In this document: in pieces, positions 14,416 through 24,620 of the stretch
How positions within the stretch are numbered: position 1 is the first letter of the stretch
How the letters are laid out: each line of letters opens with the position of its first letter
Virus record (IMG/VR): IMGVR_UViG_3300043449_001197
Span: 1-38,074 of that record
DNA from: a virus
Length of the DNA: 38,074 nucleotides
Strand: one strand, 5' to 3'
Translations under genes and position numbers: made by a program
The notes under the pieces: model-generated
Databases searched by the model: none
What the model was told of the DNA's origin: nothing
The model's input: only the letters and a program-made list of their open reading frames with translations

Positions 14416-15798
14416 TCAAGTGTAGAAGGGGATAAACTTGCCGCCGATCCCTACATACCACCCTGCGATCTGCGTCGGGTTGGTCGGTAGGTTGTCCGTC
14501 TCGCCGATGCCATACCCCTGTGGTCCTTGCGGCCCCGGTGGCCCGGGTAACCCGCTCGCGCCTGTCGCTCCTGTTGCGCCATCCTCTCCTAAAGTACCCG
14601 ATGCGCCAGCTGGACCTGACGGACCCTGTGGCCCTGCTGGCCCAGCTGGACCCTCTGGCCCCGGTGGACCTCCCGGCTCGCCCGGCTCGCCTTTTGCGCC
14701 AGCGACTCCCGGTAGCCCGCTCGGACCCGTCGCGCCATCTGCACCAGTTGGCCCCACGATACCTTGCGCCCCTTGCGGCCCTGCGGGTCCACTCGGCCCC
14801 GGAACGCCTTGCGGCCCGATTGGACCGCTCGGCCCAGTCGCGCCTTTCAAACTGCGATTCGTGAAAAACCAACCAGAACCCGCTCCGTTGCCCGGGTTGT
14901 CCGTTTTCTCATAAATGTCGCCTGTTAACGCATTGATCCAAATGTCCCCGACGATGCCTGTCTCCCAGTCGTTAAGGTTCGGCGCACGGTCTTCGATGAA
15001 GATTTCAGTCCCCGGCGGTCCCGGTGGACCTCCGGGTGTACCGGGTTCGCCACTTGGCCCCGCAAATCCTCGCGGCCCAGTCGCTCCCTCCGCACCAGCG
15101 AGTCCAGACGGACCTTGCGGACCAACTGGCCCCTGCGCCCCCTGCAAACCCGATGGACCCTCTGGCCCCGTCGCGCCACTTGGCCCCGTCGCGCCCGTCG
15201 CACCACTCGGCCCCGTCGCACCACCCGGCGACCCTGCTGGCCCTGATGGACCGCTCGGCCCAGTCGCGCCTGTCGCTCCACCAAACTCACCCGCTGGACC
15301 TTGCGGCCCGACCTCGCCCTGCAAACCACTCGGTCCCGTCGCGCCACTCGGCCCCGTTGCGCCACTCGCCCCTTGTGCGCCAGATGGTCCTGCGACACCT
15401 TGAGGTCCGACCGTCCCGCCCGAGGCGATGAGCACGTTGATTTCCTCTCCGCTCGGTGGCGCAGAGGCAAACGTGATCAACCCGTTTGTCACCGCGTAGT
15501 CAGTCCCCGCTGACTGGAACACGCCACCGACGGCGACTATGAAGTGCGAATCGACCGAACTGGTTGAGGTGGTTTGGAATGTGGTCTGAGCACCCGTCCC
15601 CGTGAACAACTCTTGCGATAGCGCAAAGGAGGTCGTAGTGCCTGTGCTGGTGACGAGGGTGTTCCAGCCGCTGGAATCGCTTTTCGGAAACGAGAGAGTG
15701 CCGTCGGCGGTGTTGACGAGCAGCACCCCCTGCGGAATCCCTGCGGCAGATGGGAGACCACTCGTCTCCTTGCGGAGTTGGCGAATGAGGTTGGCCAT
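14416..15798 (-). CDS. Collagen-like tail fibre protein
   Basis: 460 residues. The N-terminus ([20 protein letters not shown], then [15 protein letters not shown]) looks like a tail-attachment module. Residues about 65-125 carry the [19 protein letters not shown] / [16 protein letters not shown] fibre module. Two long Gly-X-Y collagen blocks (GATGPSG, GPQGPAG types) occupy most of the rest, interrupted near residue 270 by a globular island ([24 protein letters not shown]). It ends in a short [14 protein letters not shown] tip. Forms a triple-helical fibre shaft. Confidence 0.85.
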   Translation of the reverse strand: MANLIRQLRKETSGLPSAAGIPQGVLLVNTADGTLSFPKSDSSGWNTLVTSTGTTTSFALSQELFTGTGAQTTFQTTSTSSVDSHFIVAVGGVFQSAGTDYAVTNGLITFASAPPSGEEINVLIASGGTVGPQGVAGPSGAQGASGATGPSGATGPSGLQGEVGPQGPAGEFGGATGATGPSGPSGPAGSPGGATGPSGATGATGPSGATGPEGPSGLQGAQGPVGPQGPSGLAGAEGATGPRGFAGPSGEPGTPGGPPGPPGTEIFIEDRAPNLNDWETGIVGDIWINALTGDIYEKTDNPGNGAGSGWFFTNRSLKGATGPSGPIGPQGVPGPSGPAGPQGAQGIVGPTGADGATGPSGLPGVAGAKGEPGEPGGPPGPEGPAGPAGPQGPSGPAGASGTLGEDGATGATGASGLPGPPGPQGPQGYGIGETDNLPTNPTQIAGWYVGIGGKFIPFYT

Positions 15799-15803
15799 GC
15801 TCG

Positions 15804-16946
15804 CTATTCAATCACACCACAATCGATTGTCACACCAGCAGTCGCGGGGATGTTCTTGCTCGCCGCTGTGATGCGCCCGTAGGTATCGACCGAGAACATC
15901 ACTTGTTCGGTGCTCGCGGTGAGTCCCGAGATGGTCGCGAGGTCAACGCCGCCGGGTGAGACTGCGATGCGGTTCGCGGAAGCCGATTTGACCGAGATGA
16001 GAGTCCCGACCTTTTGCAACCCGTCACCAGCGTCTGCGACTCCTGCGCTTGAGAACTGAGTGAATACCAACCCCGTCGTCCCGATTGCGATCGCGCCTTG
16101 CGTGGACAGCACCCAGCCAGTTGATGCGTTGCTTGTGCCCTGTTCGACGAAGCAGAACGACCCCGAGGTCAACTCGGTGCCTGTGTCCACGTCGGTGCGC
16201 CGGGTGAGGATAAACGGTGAGTTGACGTTGCCCGATGCGGTGACGGTGTAGATGCCGTTTTGAAGGGTCGGCGTCTGGTTCTTTACGAGCACGTACTCGC
16301 CGTTATTGAGGGTGTGACCATCGACGACCAACTCGCCGTTTACGTCGGCCACCAGAGTTGCACCGACGCCGCTCGACCCGTTGTTGTAAGTGCAAGCGGG
16401 TAATGCTGCGGCGGTTGCAACGTGTACCGAGGCTTTTACGTCGAGACCTTGCGCGAGGTCGTCCACATACTTTTTGTTGACCAAATGATTGGTCGCCGTG
16501 GGTACACCAGAGGTCGAAATCAACCCCGCACCGAGGTCGAGATTCTTCGATGCATCGACGATGAGCACCTTGTTTGCGGTTGCTGTCCCGTCGCTGAGTC
16601 CCGCGAGTTTGTTGAGTTCTGCGGTCGTGACCAACGCGCCATCCAGCTTGTTGAGTTCAGCAGCGTCAGAGGTTACTTGCGTCCCACCGATTTGCAGCTG
16701 ACCCGTGATGTTGGCAATGCCGTTGAAGTTCTTCTGCCCTGCAATGGTCTGCAAACGGTTGGCCGTGGTGACCATCCCCTCGGAGGTCGATGTGCCTTCC
16801 CCGCCGATTGGGATGATGGTCCCATCGGCCTTTTTGATCATGAGTTGGTTGTCAAACTCCTGCCACAGCATCTCCCCAGGTTGCAAAGTGATTCCCGCGA
16901 CTCCCGTGGATGCGAGGCGGCGTTTGATTTGGATAGTGTTCGGCAT
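15804..16946 (-). CDS. Tail fibre/appendage protein
   Basis: 380 residues. Opens [15 protein letters not shown] with LQPGEMLW and [14 protein letters not shown], a common phage fibre N-terminus, then repeated [10 protein letters not shown] / [10 protein letters not shown] units. The middle domain ([20 protein letters not shown] then [41 protein letters not shown]) is a recurring phage tail domain. C-terminal beta-rich segment. Likely a structural fibre protein of the tail tip; no enzymatic motif seen. Confidence 0.75.
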   Translation of the reverse strand: MPNTIQIKRRLASTGVAGITLQPGEMLWQEFDNQLMIKKADGTIIPIGGEGTSTSEGMVTTANRLQTIAGQKNFNGIANITGQLQIGGTQVTSDAAELNKLDGALVTTAELNKLAGLSDGTATANKVLIVDASKNLDLGAGLISTSGVPTATNHLVNKKYVDDLAQGLDVKASVHVATAAALPACTYNNGSSGVGATLVADVNGELVVDGHTLNNGEYVLVKNQTPTLQNGIYTVTASGNVNSPFILTRRTDVDTGTELTSGSFCFVEQGTSNASTGWVLSTQGAIAIGTTGLVFTQFSSAGVADAGDGLQKVGTLISVKSASANRIAVSPGGVDLATISGLTASTEQVMFSVDTYGRITAASKNIPATAGVTIDCGVIE

Positions 16947-16961
16947 AATGTCTTGATGTTG

Positions 16962-17996
16962 TTAAACTTGGCCCCCGTCGATTCCCGCCCCGAGAGCGTC
17001 GAGCGTTGTGTAAGTTGTGACTCCTCCGACGACGCCCACGATGTTGCCGTCAACGCCTGTGCCAGCAATCGCTGCTCCTGCACCAATGTTCGCACGCGCC
17101 TGAGTTTGCTGGGGACCAGTCAACGTCTGCGGGGTGAACAACAGGACTGATGCGGCGATGTTCGATGTGTCGAAAAAAGGGAGGCTGACGGGTTGAGAGG
17201 CGCGACGGTTCGTGTTCTCGACCTTCCAGCGAAGAGCGCGAGTGGTCGTCAGATTGCCGTCGTAAGCCCACGCAATCTCGGCTTGAAGCACGACCGAAGG
17301 AACATCCACCACGGTCTCATCCCCCCCGGCGGTGATGACGGTGACACCGAACCCAGACGAGCGTGAATGGGGTGCGGTTCGCTGTCCGATTGTGGTCGCC
17401 GTGACGGTGACGATGTCGTTGACCGCTGAGGCTAAAAACGAGAGGTCGGCATCGATGGCGGTAGCGACTTTTGCGGCGAGTGCGGCGGCGGTCTCAGTCC
17501 CGTCGAATAACACCTTCAGCAAACGACCGCCAAGGGGTGAATCTGGCGTCGGAGTGGTCAAACCACCTAGCCACACCCGAACAGGTCCAGAAGCGTCAGC
17601 AAGGTCGAAATAAACGCCTTCCGTCGTCGTTGCTTTTGTTTGTACGGCGACCACCTCGGCGGCGTCATAAGGATCAACCCCGAGGAGTCTGTCGATGCCA
17701 CCGCTCGCAGTATTGAGGGTGGCGCGGTACGAGAAAGCCCCACTGGTCACCGTCCTCGCCCAGCTGGCGAAGGACAACAGAGGGTTTGCGTCGAAGTCTC
17801 CCTTCGGTTTTATGGTCAACCGCAACCCCGTCGAACTGCCCATGTCCACGGTCGAACTCGACGAGATAGTGCTGCGGAACTCAATGGCCGTTGGAATGAC
17901 ATCGCCGTTGCGAACCAAGACCTCTTGGTCGTCAGAGCGGCGAAGACCGCTGACGTAAACGAGTCCAGAATCGAGTGCGACGGTGAGCGTGAGCAT
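16962..17996 (-). CDS. Tail-tip structural protein, unknown family
   Basis: 344 residues, beta-rich, no catalytic motif. N-terminal half has strand-rich repeats (RNGDVIPTAIEFRS, TVDMGSSTGLRLTIKPKG); C-terminal segment QTLTGPQQTQARANIGAGA is a fibre-type linker found in many phage tail proteins, followed by a Gly-rich end. Position between the baseplate-type genes and the fibres suggests a connector to which fibres attach. Confidence 0.6.
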   Translation of the reverse strand: MLTLTVALDSGLVYVSGLRRSDDQEVLVRNGDVIPTAIEFRSTISSSSTVDMGSSTGLRLTIKPKGDFDANPLLSFASWARTVTSGAFSYRATLNTASGGIDRLLGVDPYDAAEVVAVQTKATTTEGVYFDLADASGPVRVWLGGLTTPTPDSPLGGRLLKVLFDGTETAAALAAKVATAIDADLSFLASAVNDIVTVTATTIGQRTAPHSRSSGFGVTVITAGGDETVVDVPSVVLQAEIAWAYDGNLTTTRALRWKVENTNRRASQPVSLPFFDTSNIAASVLLFTPQTLTGPQQTQARANIGAGAAIAGTGVDGNIVGVVGGVTTYTTLDALGAGIDGGQV

Positions 17997-18020
17997 TCAC
18001 TTTTGGCCCTTCATCAACCG

Positions 18021-18599
18021 TCAGACGAACGATGGACTGCCGCGCCCGATGAAGATGTGACCCTTTGCCACTTGGTCGAGGGTTGTGGTCGGTGAGTCTC
18101 CTTCCTGCTCCCCCGGAGTGGTCACGATGTAGGCGAGGACGATTTTCCACGTGATTGCTGACTCGGTCTCGACGGCTTCGAGCGGTTCGGTTGTCGGTTC
18201 GATGTCGAGCATCACTTGACTGATTCCTTGCGATTCAAAGGTCTGGAAGTCCCCCGTGACGCTCAGAACGACCCTCTCTGTCCCTTGGAAAGTCGGTGTC
18301 GCGTCGAGTTGCTTCTCCGGGTAGTCTGTAAATGCGGGTTGGCCATTGATTGTCCCCCAACGAACAAACACGGCTTTTTCACCATCGCCCTCGCGAATGG
18401 TCACCTTAAAAGCGTGAGGGAATGAAACTGCGGCTGTGCTCGACGCTTGCCGTCTCTTTAACGAAATGAACTGACCACGCGGTGTCTGAGTCGCATTGAT
18501 GTCAGGAGTGCTCTGGATCGCGAGTCGCGGCAAGTGGTCGATGATTGCATTGATCGCACTTGCAATCGCTCCCCCGGTTTTGAGTCGCTTAAGTTGCAT
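18021..18599 (-). CDS. Tail protein, paralogue of the downstream half of the pair
   Basis: 192 residues from the ATG at 18597-18599, right after the stop of the neighbouring gene. Its N-terminal 60 residues (AIASAINAIIDHLPRL, ATQTPRGQFISLKRR) are clearly related to the start of the protein at 18604-20409 (ISDAVNAIARQVNRLL, ADATPRGTVLNLKRK). The rest is beta-rich and lacks the long linker of its neighbour. Likely tail-tip component arising by tandem duplication. Confidence 0.6.
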   Translation of the reverse strand: MQLKRLKTGGAIASAINAIIDHLPRLAIQSTPDINATQTPRGQFISLKRRQASSTAAVSFPHAFKVTIREGDGEKAVFVRWGTINGQPAFTDYPEKQLDATPTFQGTERVVLSVTGDFQTFESQGISQVMLDIEPTTEPLEAVETESAITWKIVLAYIVTTPGEQEGDSPTTTLDQVAKGHIFIGRGSPSFV

Positions 18600-18603
18600 G
18601 GTT

Positions 18604-20409
18604 TTAAGGTAGTGGTGGCTCCTCCTCGCATTCAAAGGGAGGAAACCCGTCGTTGACATCCCGCGGTATAGGTCCAGCGACATTGCTCGCGAAGTTGCCG
18701 AGGCTTACGGGGAGAGGGAATGCCACTTTGCGAGGCTTATTTTCGGTGAGAGGCCGAGCGTCATCCAACTTTCGCCACGTCGAATCGTCTTGATTGTCCA
18801 TCATCAACACATCCTCAACGGTCTCGGCGGGTACTGCCGCGCCAGTAACGGTAGGCGCGTAAACAGGAGGTGGCCCCGTGCAATAATCGTCCGCACCTCC
18901 TCCGTCTGGTGGTGGGTCTGGTGGTGGGTCTGGAGGTGGTGCCAGCTCACACGCTTCAACAGGGATGGACAGGGTGCCGTAGTAATATGGAATGTCTGCC
19001 TCTCCTATCATGTTGCGCTCGGTGACGATGCAACCGCGAGACCAGTCTGGCACAGTTTCACGGTTTGCACCCGTGCCCGGCATATCCCCCTGCGTCGGCT
19101 CGGGGTCGTAATCGCAGTTTGGCTTGGTCTCGATGTGATGGATGAAGGTCTCGCAATGGTAGTTCGTGAAGGTGCTGCTTTTCATCGGCGGCAACCCCTC
19201 TTCGTCATATTGCACCTCTTGCCCTTCGAGATTGGTCTCCTCTGGGGTTGCAGGAAGCAGTCCGGGGTGGCCCCCGTAAGTGGTGGCTTCGTAGCTGTCT
19301 CCACGCTTATGAATGAACATCATGGGAAGGAGCAACTCCTTCTCAAGCGTGTGGTGCGTGACTACGTTGGTATCTAAGTAACTCTCTGGAGGTTGGTCTG
19401 TTGTTTCTCCGTTTTCGCAAATGTCTTCGGCGTCAACCCGATACAAAGAACTGTTCCACGGCCCTTGAACGAGTTCGCATGGGTAGAGGCTTCGCTCAAC
19501 GCCTGTGACTAGCTCCTTTATGAAGCATTGCTGGCCACTGTAGTTCTCGACCTGCTCGAGGATGACTTCGCCCCCGGTTAAAACGTAGTAAGGTCGCAGC
19601 TTCCCAGCGTCGGTCTCCTCGATGGGTTTCTCGAGCGTGTATCCCGCGATGGGGTTGTACCCGCACATATCGATGATGTGGTCACCAGCAATCCCGTCCC
19701 CGTCTAAATCGCCCGGAATGTCAGACCCTCCTCCTCCTCCTCCTCCACTTGAACCGCTACCTCCACTTGACCCTCCGCTTGACCCTCCACTCGAACCATC
19801 GCCACCGCTTGCACCACTCGAGCCATCGCCACCGCTCGCCCCGCTTCCCCCACTTGAACCGCTTCCTCCACTTGATCCTCCTCCTCCTCCTCCATTCTGA
19901 TTTTGCTTATCCTCGATGCACTGTTGTTCGGCAGCTGCCCAAAGCGCAGTAAAGTATTCAAAATCCGCGTTGTAAGCGCAGAGAGTCCATTGGCAAATCG
20001 GGTCGTATGGATTGAACTCAGGGTATGTCTGCGTGTTTGCGTAGTAATGCTTTTCAGCCGACCACTTGACTTTGATTTTTACACACAGGGTGCTGACCGT
20101 CCCCGACAACTGAAACCCGCGTGTCTCCTTCCCTCCATTGAGCGTCACAACTGGACCGACATAGCCAATGTGCCAAGGAGTGACGATGTAGAACTTTTCG
20201 CCCTCACGAATGATTGGCGCGAATCGAGAAGCACTCGATGCGGAATCGTCCACAGGCGTTTTGCGCTTGAGGTTGAGCACCGTTCCACGCGGCGTTGCGT
20301 CAGCGGTAAAGTCCTCATTTTGCTGCACCAACAGACGATTCACTTGCCGTGCAATCGCGTTCACGGCATCAGAAATCGGTCCTTTGGTCGTTATGTAGGG
20401 GATACGCAT
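18604..20409 (-). CDS. Large tail-tip protein with Gly/Ser linker and Ca-type loop
   Basis: 601 residues from the ATG at 20407-20409, overlapping the upstream stop. The N-terminal module is shared with the gene at 18021-18599. Residues about 185-240 are a low-complexity Gly/Ser/Asp linker, followed by DLDGDGIAGD, a calcium-binding loop of the EF-hand/dockerin type. The C-terminal domain is cysteine-containing (for example YNPIAGYTLEKP, CFIKELVTGVERSLYPCE) with proline-rich PPPDPPPDPPPDGGG near the end. Likely an extended, possibly calcium-stabilised tail spike or tip protein. Confidence 0.6.
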   Translation of the reverse strand: MRIPYITTKGPISDAVNAIARQVNRLLVQQNEDFTADATPRGTVLNLKRKTPVDDSASSASRFAPIIREGEKFYIVTPWHIGYVGPVVTLNGGKETRGFQLSGTVSTLCVKIKVKWSAEKHYYANTQTYPEFNPYDPICQWTLCAYNADFEYFTALWAAAEQQCIEDKQNQNGGGGGGSSGGSGSSGGSGASGGDGSSGASGGDGSSGGSSGGSSGGSGSSGGGGGGGSDIPGDLDGDGIAGDHIIDMCGYNPIAGYTLEKPIEETDAGKLRPYYVLTGGEVILEQVENYSGQQCFIKELVTGVERSLYPCELVQGPWNSSLYRVDAEDICENGETTDQPPESYLDTNVVTHHTLEKELLLPMMFIHKRGDSYEATTYGGHPGLLPATPEETNLEGQEVQYDEEGLPPMKSSTFTNYHCETFIHHIETKPNCDYDPEPTQGDMPGTGANRETVPDWSRGCIVTERNMIGEADIPYYYGTLSIPVEACELAPPPDPPPDPPPDGGGADDYCTGPPPVYAPTVTGAAVPAETVEDVLMMDNQDDSTWRKLDDARPLTENKPRKVAFPLPVSLGNFASNVAGPIPRDVNDGFPPFECEEEPPLP

Positions 20410-21113
20410 CAGCTGTAAATTTGAGTGGCCCACCCATCCCCGGTGTACTGCCCGAAGTTGGCCGATGCGTTGCGGTACAGGAGACTGATCTTCCAGCGGT
20501 TGCCAAACGGTTCAGCGGTCGCACCAGCGAGCAACCACGAAGTCGAGCTTCCCCAAATGTCTACCTCGGGGAATGCGATTTTGCCGATGTCATTGACCAG
20601 CATCCCGAATGCTCCCCATGTGTCTATGTAGGTGACTTTCAAGGTCGAGCCATTCCCAGCGATGTACGATGTGACGCCCTTGATGCTCTCTTTTTTGAAC
20701 TCAACAAATCGCTTCGTTGACCCTGTGTCATTAGATTCAATCCAGATGGCATTGTCCTCGTCGGGGTCATCGGGAGTCCCTGCCAAGTCTTGAAACCGTG
20801 GATGCGCGGTGACGTTCTCGGTGCCGCTATTGGCGTCGATGCTCAACCGTTTGCGGCTTGCTGGACCGTAACTGCGAATCCTCCTCTCCTCGAGCGTTGT
20901 GAGTTGAGCGGCATCGTCGAAGACCATCGAGCGAGAGAGGATTTCTCTTTGGTCATCTGACGCCATGCTTGGCAGTTGCGGCGGCGAAATGATGTTTGCG
21001 ATTTTGTTGCCGCGATACACATAAACCGAAGTTTGGATGACGTTGCCAAACTCATCTCCCTCGAAGGAGTGCGAAGTTTTGAGAAACTGCTCGCCCTTAA
21101 AAATCGGTTGCAT
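20409..21113 (-). CDS. Tail protein, tandem paralogue A
   Basis: 234 residues. The C-terminal 150 residues parallel those of the neighbouring protein: HPRFQDLAGTPDDPDEDNAI, KRFVEFKKES, GVTSYIAG, then a final WATQIYS. The N-terminal segment (KTSHSFEGDEFGNVIQTSVY) differs. Probably a minor tail or baseplate component. No enzymatic motif. Confidence 0.6.
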   Translation of the reverse strand: MQPIFKGEQFLKTSHSFEGDEFGNVIQTSVYVYRGNKIANIISPPQLPSMASDDQREILSRSMVFDDAAQLTTLEERRIRSYGPASRKRLSIDANSGTENVTAHPRFQDLAGTPDDPDEDNAIWIESNDTGSTKRFVEFKKESIKGVTSYIAGNGSTLKVTYIDTWGAFGMLVNDIGKIAFPEVDIWGSSTSWLLAGATAEPFGNRWKISLLYRNASANFGQYTGDGWATQIYS

Positions 21114-21115
21114 GG

Positions 21116-21763
21116 TTATGTGTAAAGATCGCTCGACCAGTCAGGTGCGCCGAGGAGTTGAACTTGAATGCGCCACGCTGCTCCATTTTGCTCCTGCGCC
21201 ACCGAGGTCGAAAGGAGGTCGAGGCCGTTGAAAAGCGAGAAGTTCGGGATGCTTGGCATCGAGTAGATTTTGCCCGGAACCAGAGCGGAAGTTGCATCGT
21301 CCGACATAAAGGTCAGATTGAAGGTCCATTGCGGTGCCAGATAAGTAGTGATCCCGGCGAGTGCGTAATCGTCGCGAAACTGGATGAACCGTTTCCTTCC
21401 GTCGTAGTCCTCCCAGATCGCATTCTCGGCGTTGGGGTCGTCTTCGGTCCCTGCCCAGTCCTCGAAATCGGGATGAGCAGTGATGGGTTCGTTGGTGATG
21501 GTGCCCTCGACGAAGACAAACTTCTTCGAGAACGCAGCACCTCTATAGGTCGCCTCTGAAGTGCCAACTCCTTCATCGAGCATCTCGGTGACCTCGCGAG
21601 AGCTAACCAATGCCAACTGCGACGAGCCGAGCGTTTTCGTTGCTGGCCAGTCGTAAGGCGGTGCCTCTGCGCCAGACCGTGCAAATCGGTGACGGAAGGT
21701 CACCTCGATTGCGCCCATGTCATCGACTTGCGCGGAGACTGGAAACTCTTCAACGAAACTCAT
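21116..21763 (-). CDS. Tail protein, tandem paralogue B
   Basis: 215 residues. Shares the block HPDFEDWAGTEDDPNAENAI, KRFIQFRDD, GITTYLAP and the end PDWSSDLYT with its downstream neighbour. Starts 4 bp inside the tape-measure stop, so it is co-translated with it. Position right after the tape measure corresponds to distal-tail / tip proteins in lambda-like phages. Confidence 0.6.
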   Translation of the reverse strand: MSFVEEFPVSAQVDDMGAIEVTFRHRFARSGAEAPPYDWPATKTLGSSQLALVSSREVTEMLDEGVGTSEATYRGAAFSKKFVFVEGTITNEPITAHPDFEDWAGTEDDPNAENAIWEDYDGRKRFIQFRDDYALAGITTYLAPQWTFNLTFMSDDATSALVPGKIYSMPSIPNFSLFNGLDLLSTSVAQEQNGAAWRIQVQLLGAPDWSSDLYT

Positions 21764-23976
21764 ACGACGGCCACGTTTAGCGAACCCTGCTTGGTGATTG
21801 CAGCGACGACGGCATCCAGCTTCGAAGTCAGCGTTTGCTGGTACTGTTGGATTGCGCGAACGGCTGGGTCTTTTGCCTCCATCGCCCCGCCACCGGGCAT
21901 CGGGAACGGAGGTGCCACGTCAAAGTCCATGCGCGGCGTTCGGAGTTGCTGCGATCGCATCTGGAAGAACTCAGCAGCAGGTGGTCCTTGCATCGGCATC
22001 GGTGCGGCGGGTTTGCGTTGCCGAGCGGCGAGGAATGCAGCTGAGTTTGCGAATCCTCCCCCGAGGTCTCCTGCACCTCGCAGTCCGGGTTCCTTCCCTT
22101 CGAGGCCAATCATCGGACCGCGCGGTGCGAGGTTCACCGTCCGACGACCCCCGCCGATTTTTTCGAGCGAGGTAAACGAGTCTCCAGTTCGCGCCGCGCC
22201 ACTCGTTTTTGCCGCTGCTGCTTGCCCCTGCTTGGCCGTGAGTTCGGAGGTGCTTTTGAGTGTGCTCGATTGCTCGCGGAGAGCGGTGGCGTTGCGAAGT
22301 GCGGCTTCGGTCAGCTTGGCCAACTCCTGTCTGAGCTTCTCATTTTGCGCCTGTAAACGCTCGGTTGCGTTGGTCTGCTTTCCGAAACCCCGCTCGAATG
22401 CGGCGAGGAGTCCCTGACCCGGCGTGCCCTCCGCGTAAGCGTCTGAGTTCGAGGGAGGGATGATAGCACCGTTTGAGAGTGACTCTTTCGTGTTGTAGGT
22501 GATGCGCTTGCCACCCGCGAAGGTCTCGCGAACTTCCCCTGGGGTGAGCGGCGTCGGGTAACCAGCGGCCTTTGCTGCGGCGATTTCCTGCGCTTGAGCA
22601 GGGGTGACCATGCCGCTTGCTTGCGGTGCCATGTAGCTTTGCGAGGTTTGGAACCTCTGCTGGTTTGCACCCATTCCTTGCAAGGTGCGCTGACTGAGAC
22701 CAGCGGTGTTTCCTGAGGAGAATACTGCGCCGACCAACTCACCGAGAGCGGCAGGGATGCGTTTGATGCCGTTAGTGACGTAGTCCAGCCACGCCTTCGC
22801 AGCGTCGAGGAGTGCTTTGCCGATAGTGTCAGCGACAGAACCAGCGACCGTCCCCAGAGCAGCGGTGAGGGTCTCTGATAAAAGCCCACCAAGGCCCGTC
22901 AATGCGTTGCCCTCGTCGAATATGCCAGCGATGCCCTGCAACGCACGGACGGCGGCTTCCGTGACTTCTAGGAAGGCAATCTTGCCGCTCGTCACCAGCA
23001 CATCCCAGAGGGTGCCGTTTTTAATCGCCCCCTCGACGACTTGGAATGCGTTGACCGCGAAGTCAACGGCCTTGCCGAACCCCGCGCTGAACTGGTCGCT
23101 GAACTGCATCGCCTTCGCGGTTGCGGCGGTGAAGATGTTGCCGAGTGCAGTCCCAATCGGCGCGAACTTGCCGACCAGCGTCTGCGCGAACTCGATAAGA
23201 GGTTTCAGCCCGGTGGATGCGGCGATGCCGAGGTTGCGCTTCACCTCCTCGACGTTGTCCGCGAGCGTTGAGAGGAGACCGTTGAGTGTCTGCCCCTGTG
23301 CTGCTGCTGCCCCGCTGAAGAGACCAGTCGTGGTCATCTGCTGGAGAGCGTTGACCATGTCCTGCGCGGAGATAGACCCTGCCGTTAGTGCCTTCTGAAG
23401 TCCTGCGTCATCGAGGTTCAACGCCTTTTTCAACTCCTCCCCAATCGGGATTCCGCGTTCTAGAAACTGAAGGAAGGTCTCCGTCTGCATTTTGCCGACC
23501 GAGAGCGTTTTGACATACGGTTGCAGGATTTCCGCGAGCGGCTTTTTCGTCCCTGCGGCGATGTCACCGAGCACTCGAATGGTCTCCTTGAGTTGCTCGG
23601 CGGGGACACCAGCTGCAGCGAGTCCTGCCCCTGCATTCGAGATTTCGCCGAGTTGGAAGGATGTCGTTGCGGCGTACTTGGCCAACTCTGCGACCGCACC
23701 CTGCGCCGTCTCCGCTGATTTATAGAATGTAGTGAACTGTGCGACGACTGACTCGAACTCACCAGCGACCGAAATCGACTCCTTGAAGGTTTCACCGAAG
23801 CCGCGAAGAGCGGAGCCGACCGAAGACACCACTCCTTGCAACCCAGCGAAGAGTGCCTGACCCGATGCGACAGCGGCCATCTGCTTCGCGAACGAACCCA
23901 TCTCCCCGAGTGCGGAGTTGAGTCCTTTGCGGAAGTCTGAGGTGTCGGCACCAATGCGGATTACTGCGCTGCTCAT
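21760..23976 (-). CDS. Tail tape measure protein
   Basis: 738 residues. N-terminal RIGADTSDFRKGLNSALGEM, long Ala/Gly-rich helices, hydrophobic stretches in the middle (about 335-400), and a tape-measure core with AGAGLAAAGVPAEQLKETIR, FLERGIPIGEELKKALNL and ISAQDMVNALQQM. The C-terminus is disordered and proline-rich. Tape measures set tail length at about 0.15 nm per residue, predicting a tail near 110 nm. It follows the gpG/gpGT pair with one gene between. Confidence 0.9.
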   Translation of the reverse strand: MSSAVIRIGADTSDFRKGLNSALGEMGSFAKQMAAVASGQALFAGLQGVVSSVGSALRGFGETFKESISVAGEFESVVAQFTTFYKSAETAQGAVAELAKYAATTSFQLGEISNAGAGLAAAGVPAEQLKETIRVLGDIAAGTKKPLAEILQPYVKTLSVGKMQTETFLQFLERGIPIGEELKKALNLDDAGLQKALTAGSISAQDMVNALQQMTTTGLFSGAAAAQGQTLNGLLSTLADNVEEVKRNLGIAASTGLKPLIEFAQTLVGKFAPIGTALGNIFTAATAKAMQFSDQFSAGFGKAVDFAVNAFQVVEGAIKNGTLWDVLVTSGKIAFLEVTEAAVRALQGIAGIFDEGNALTGLGGLLSETLTAALGTVAGSVADTIGKALLDAAKAWLDYVTNGIKRIPAALGELVGAVFSSGNTAGLSQRTLQGMGANQQRFQTSQSYMAPQASGMVTPAQAQEIAAAKAAGYPTPLTPGEVRETFAGGKRITYNTKESLSNGAIIPPSNSDAYAEGTPGQGLLAAFERGFGKQTNATERLQAQNEKLRQELAKLTEAALRNATALREQSSTLKSTSELTAKQGQAAAAKTSGAARTGDSFTSLEKIGGGRRTVNLAPRGPMIGLEGKEPGLRGAGDLGGGFANSAAFLAARQRKPAAPMPMQGPPAAEFFQMRSQQLRTPRMDFDVAPPFPMPGGGAMEAKDPAVRAIQQYQQTLTSKLDAVVAAITKQGSLNVAVV

Positions 23977-24620
23977 AGTTTTGCAAGTTGGCGTTCGAGA
24001 TAGCTTTTCATGTCAGCGAGGACATTGGACATCGCGCGATTCACGATGCCTTTGCGTTCAGAAAACTCGTTCGACTCGGGTCGGTTGTTGGTGATTTCGA
24101 TGAAGGTGCGGAAGATGTCGGACGATTTCGCGACCTTGGCCGACCTTTCAGCGGCGGCGATTTCCGCGAACTGGTTGCCCTTGATTCTCCATCCCCATGC
24201 TCCCGCGCGTCCTGCGGCGTTCTCGCGCATCTTGACCTCTGCTGACCACGCCTCTTGCGATGCGCTCCTCTGGAGTTGTGTGGTCGCTGACATCAGCTTG
24301 AATGCGGCCTTCTGCCCCCGCTTGCCACCTTTGGCGACGGCCATCTTCATGCGCTCGACCTGTTGCGCGAGTTTGCTGCGCTTCTTCATCACCCGCGCCA
24401 TCGTGCGTTTTCTGATACCAAGTTCTCCCCGCGCCTTCACCCGGCTGATCTCGGCGAGGGTGTCCGGTCGGGTTGCGAGTTGTAACTTTCGCGCCTCGAA
24501 AACCACCGAGCGAAACTTTTTGGCGACGGCTTGCTCGACCGTGATTTTCGAGTTCGCGGCGTACCGAGTGAGAACTCGGTTGAACTCTCTGAAGTCCACG
24601 GTTGCGCTAAGGAATCCCAT
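23973..24620 (-). CDS. Basic tail morphogenesis protein of unknown function
   Basis: 215 residues from the ATG at 24618-24620 (MGFLSATVDFREFNRVL); an ATG at 24636-24638 is an alternative. Strongly basic central helices (GIRKRTMARVMKKRSKLAQQ). It lies between the chaperone frameshift product, whose stop at 24607 it overlaps, and the tape measure. Function not recognised. Confidence 0.65.
   Translation of the reverse strand: MGFLSATVDFREFNRVLTRYAANSKITVEQAVAKKFRSVVFEARKLQLATRPDTLAEISRVKARGELGIRKRTMARVMKKRSKLAQQVERMKMAVAKGGKRGQKAAFKLMSATTQLQRSASQEAWSAEVKMRENAAGRAGAWGWRIKGNQFAEIAAAERSAKVAKSSDIFRTFIEITNNRPESNEFSERKGIVNRAMSNVLADMKSYLERQLAKL

Noticed and set aside
14416-15798. Regular short repeats in the collagen-like gene as a DNA repeat element
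   Set aside because: Explained by Gly-X-Y coding; unit length follows the protein repeat.
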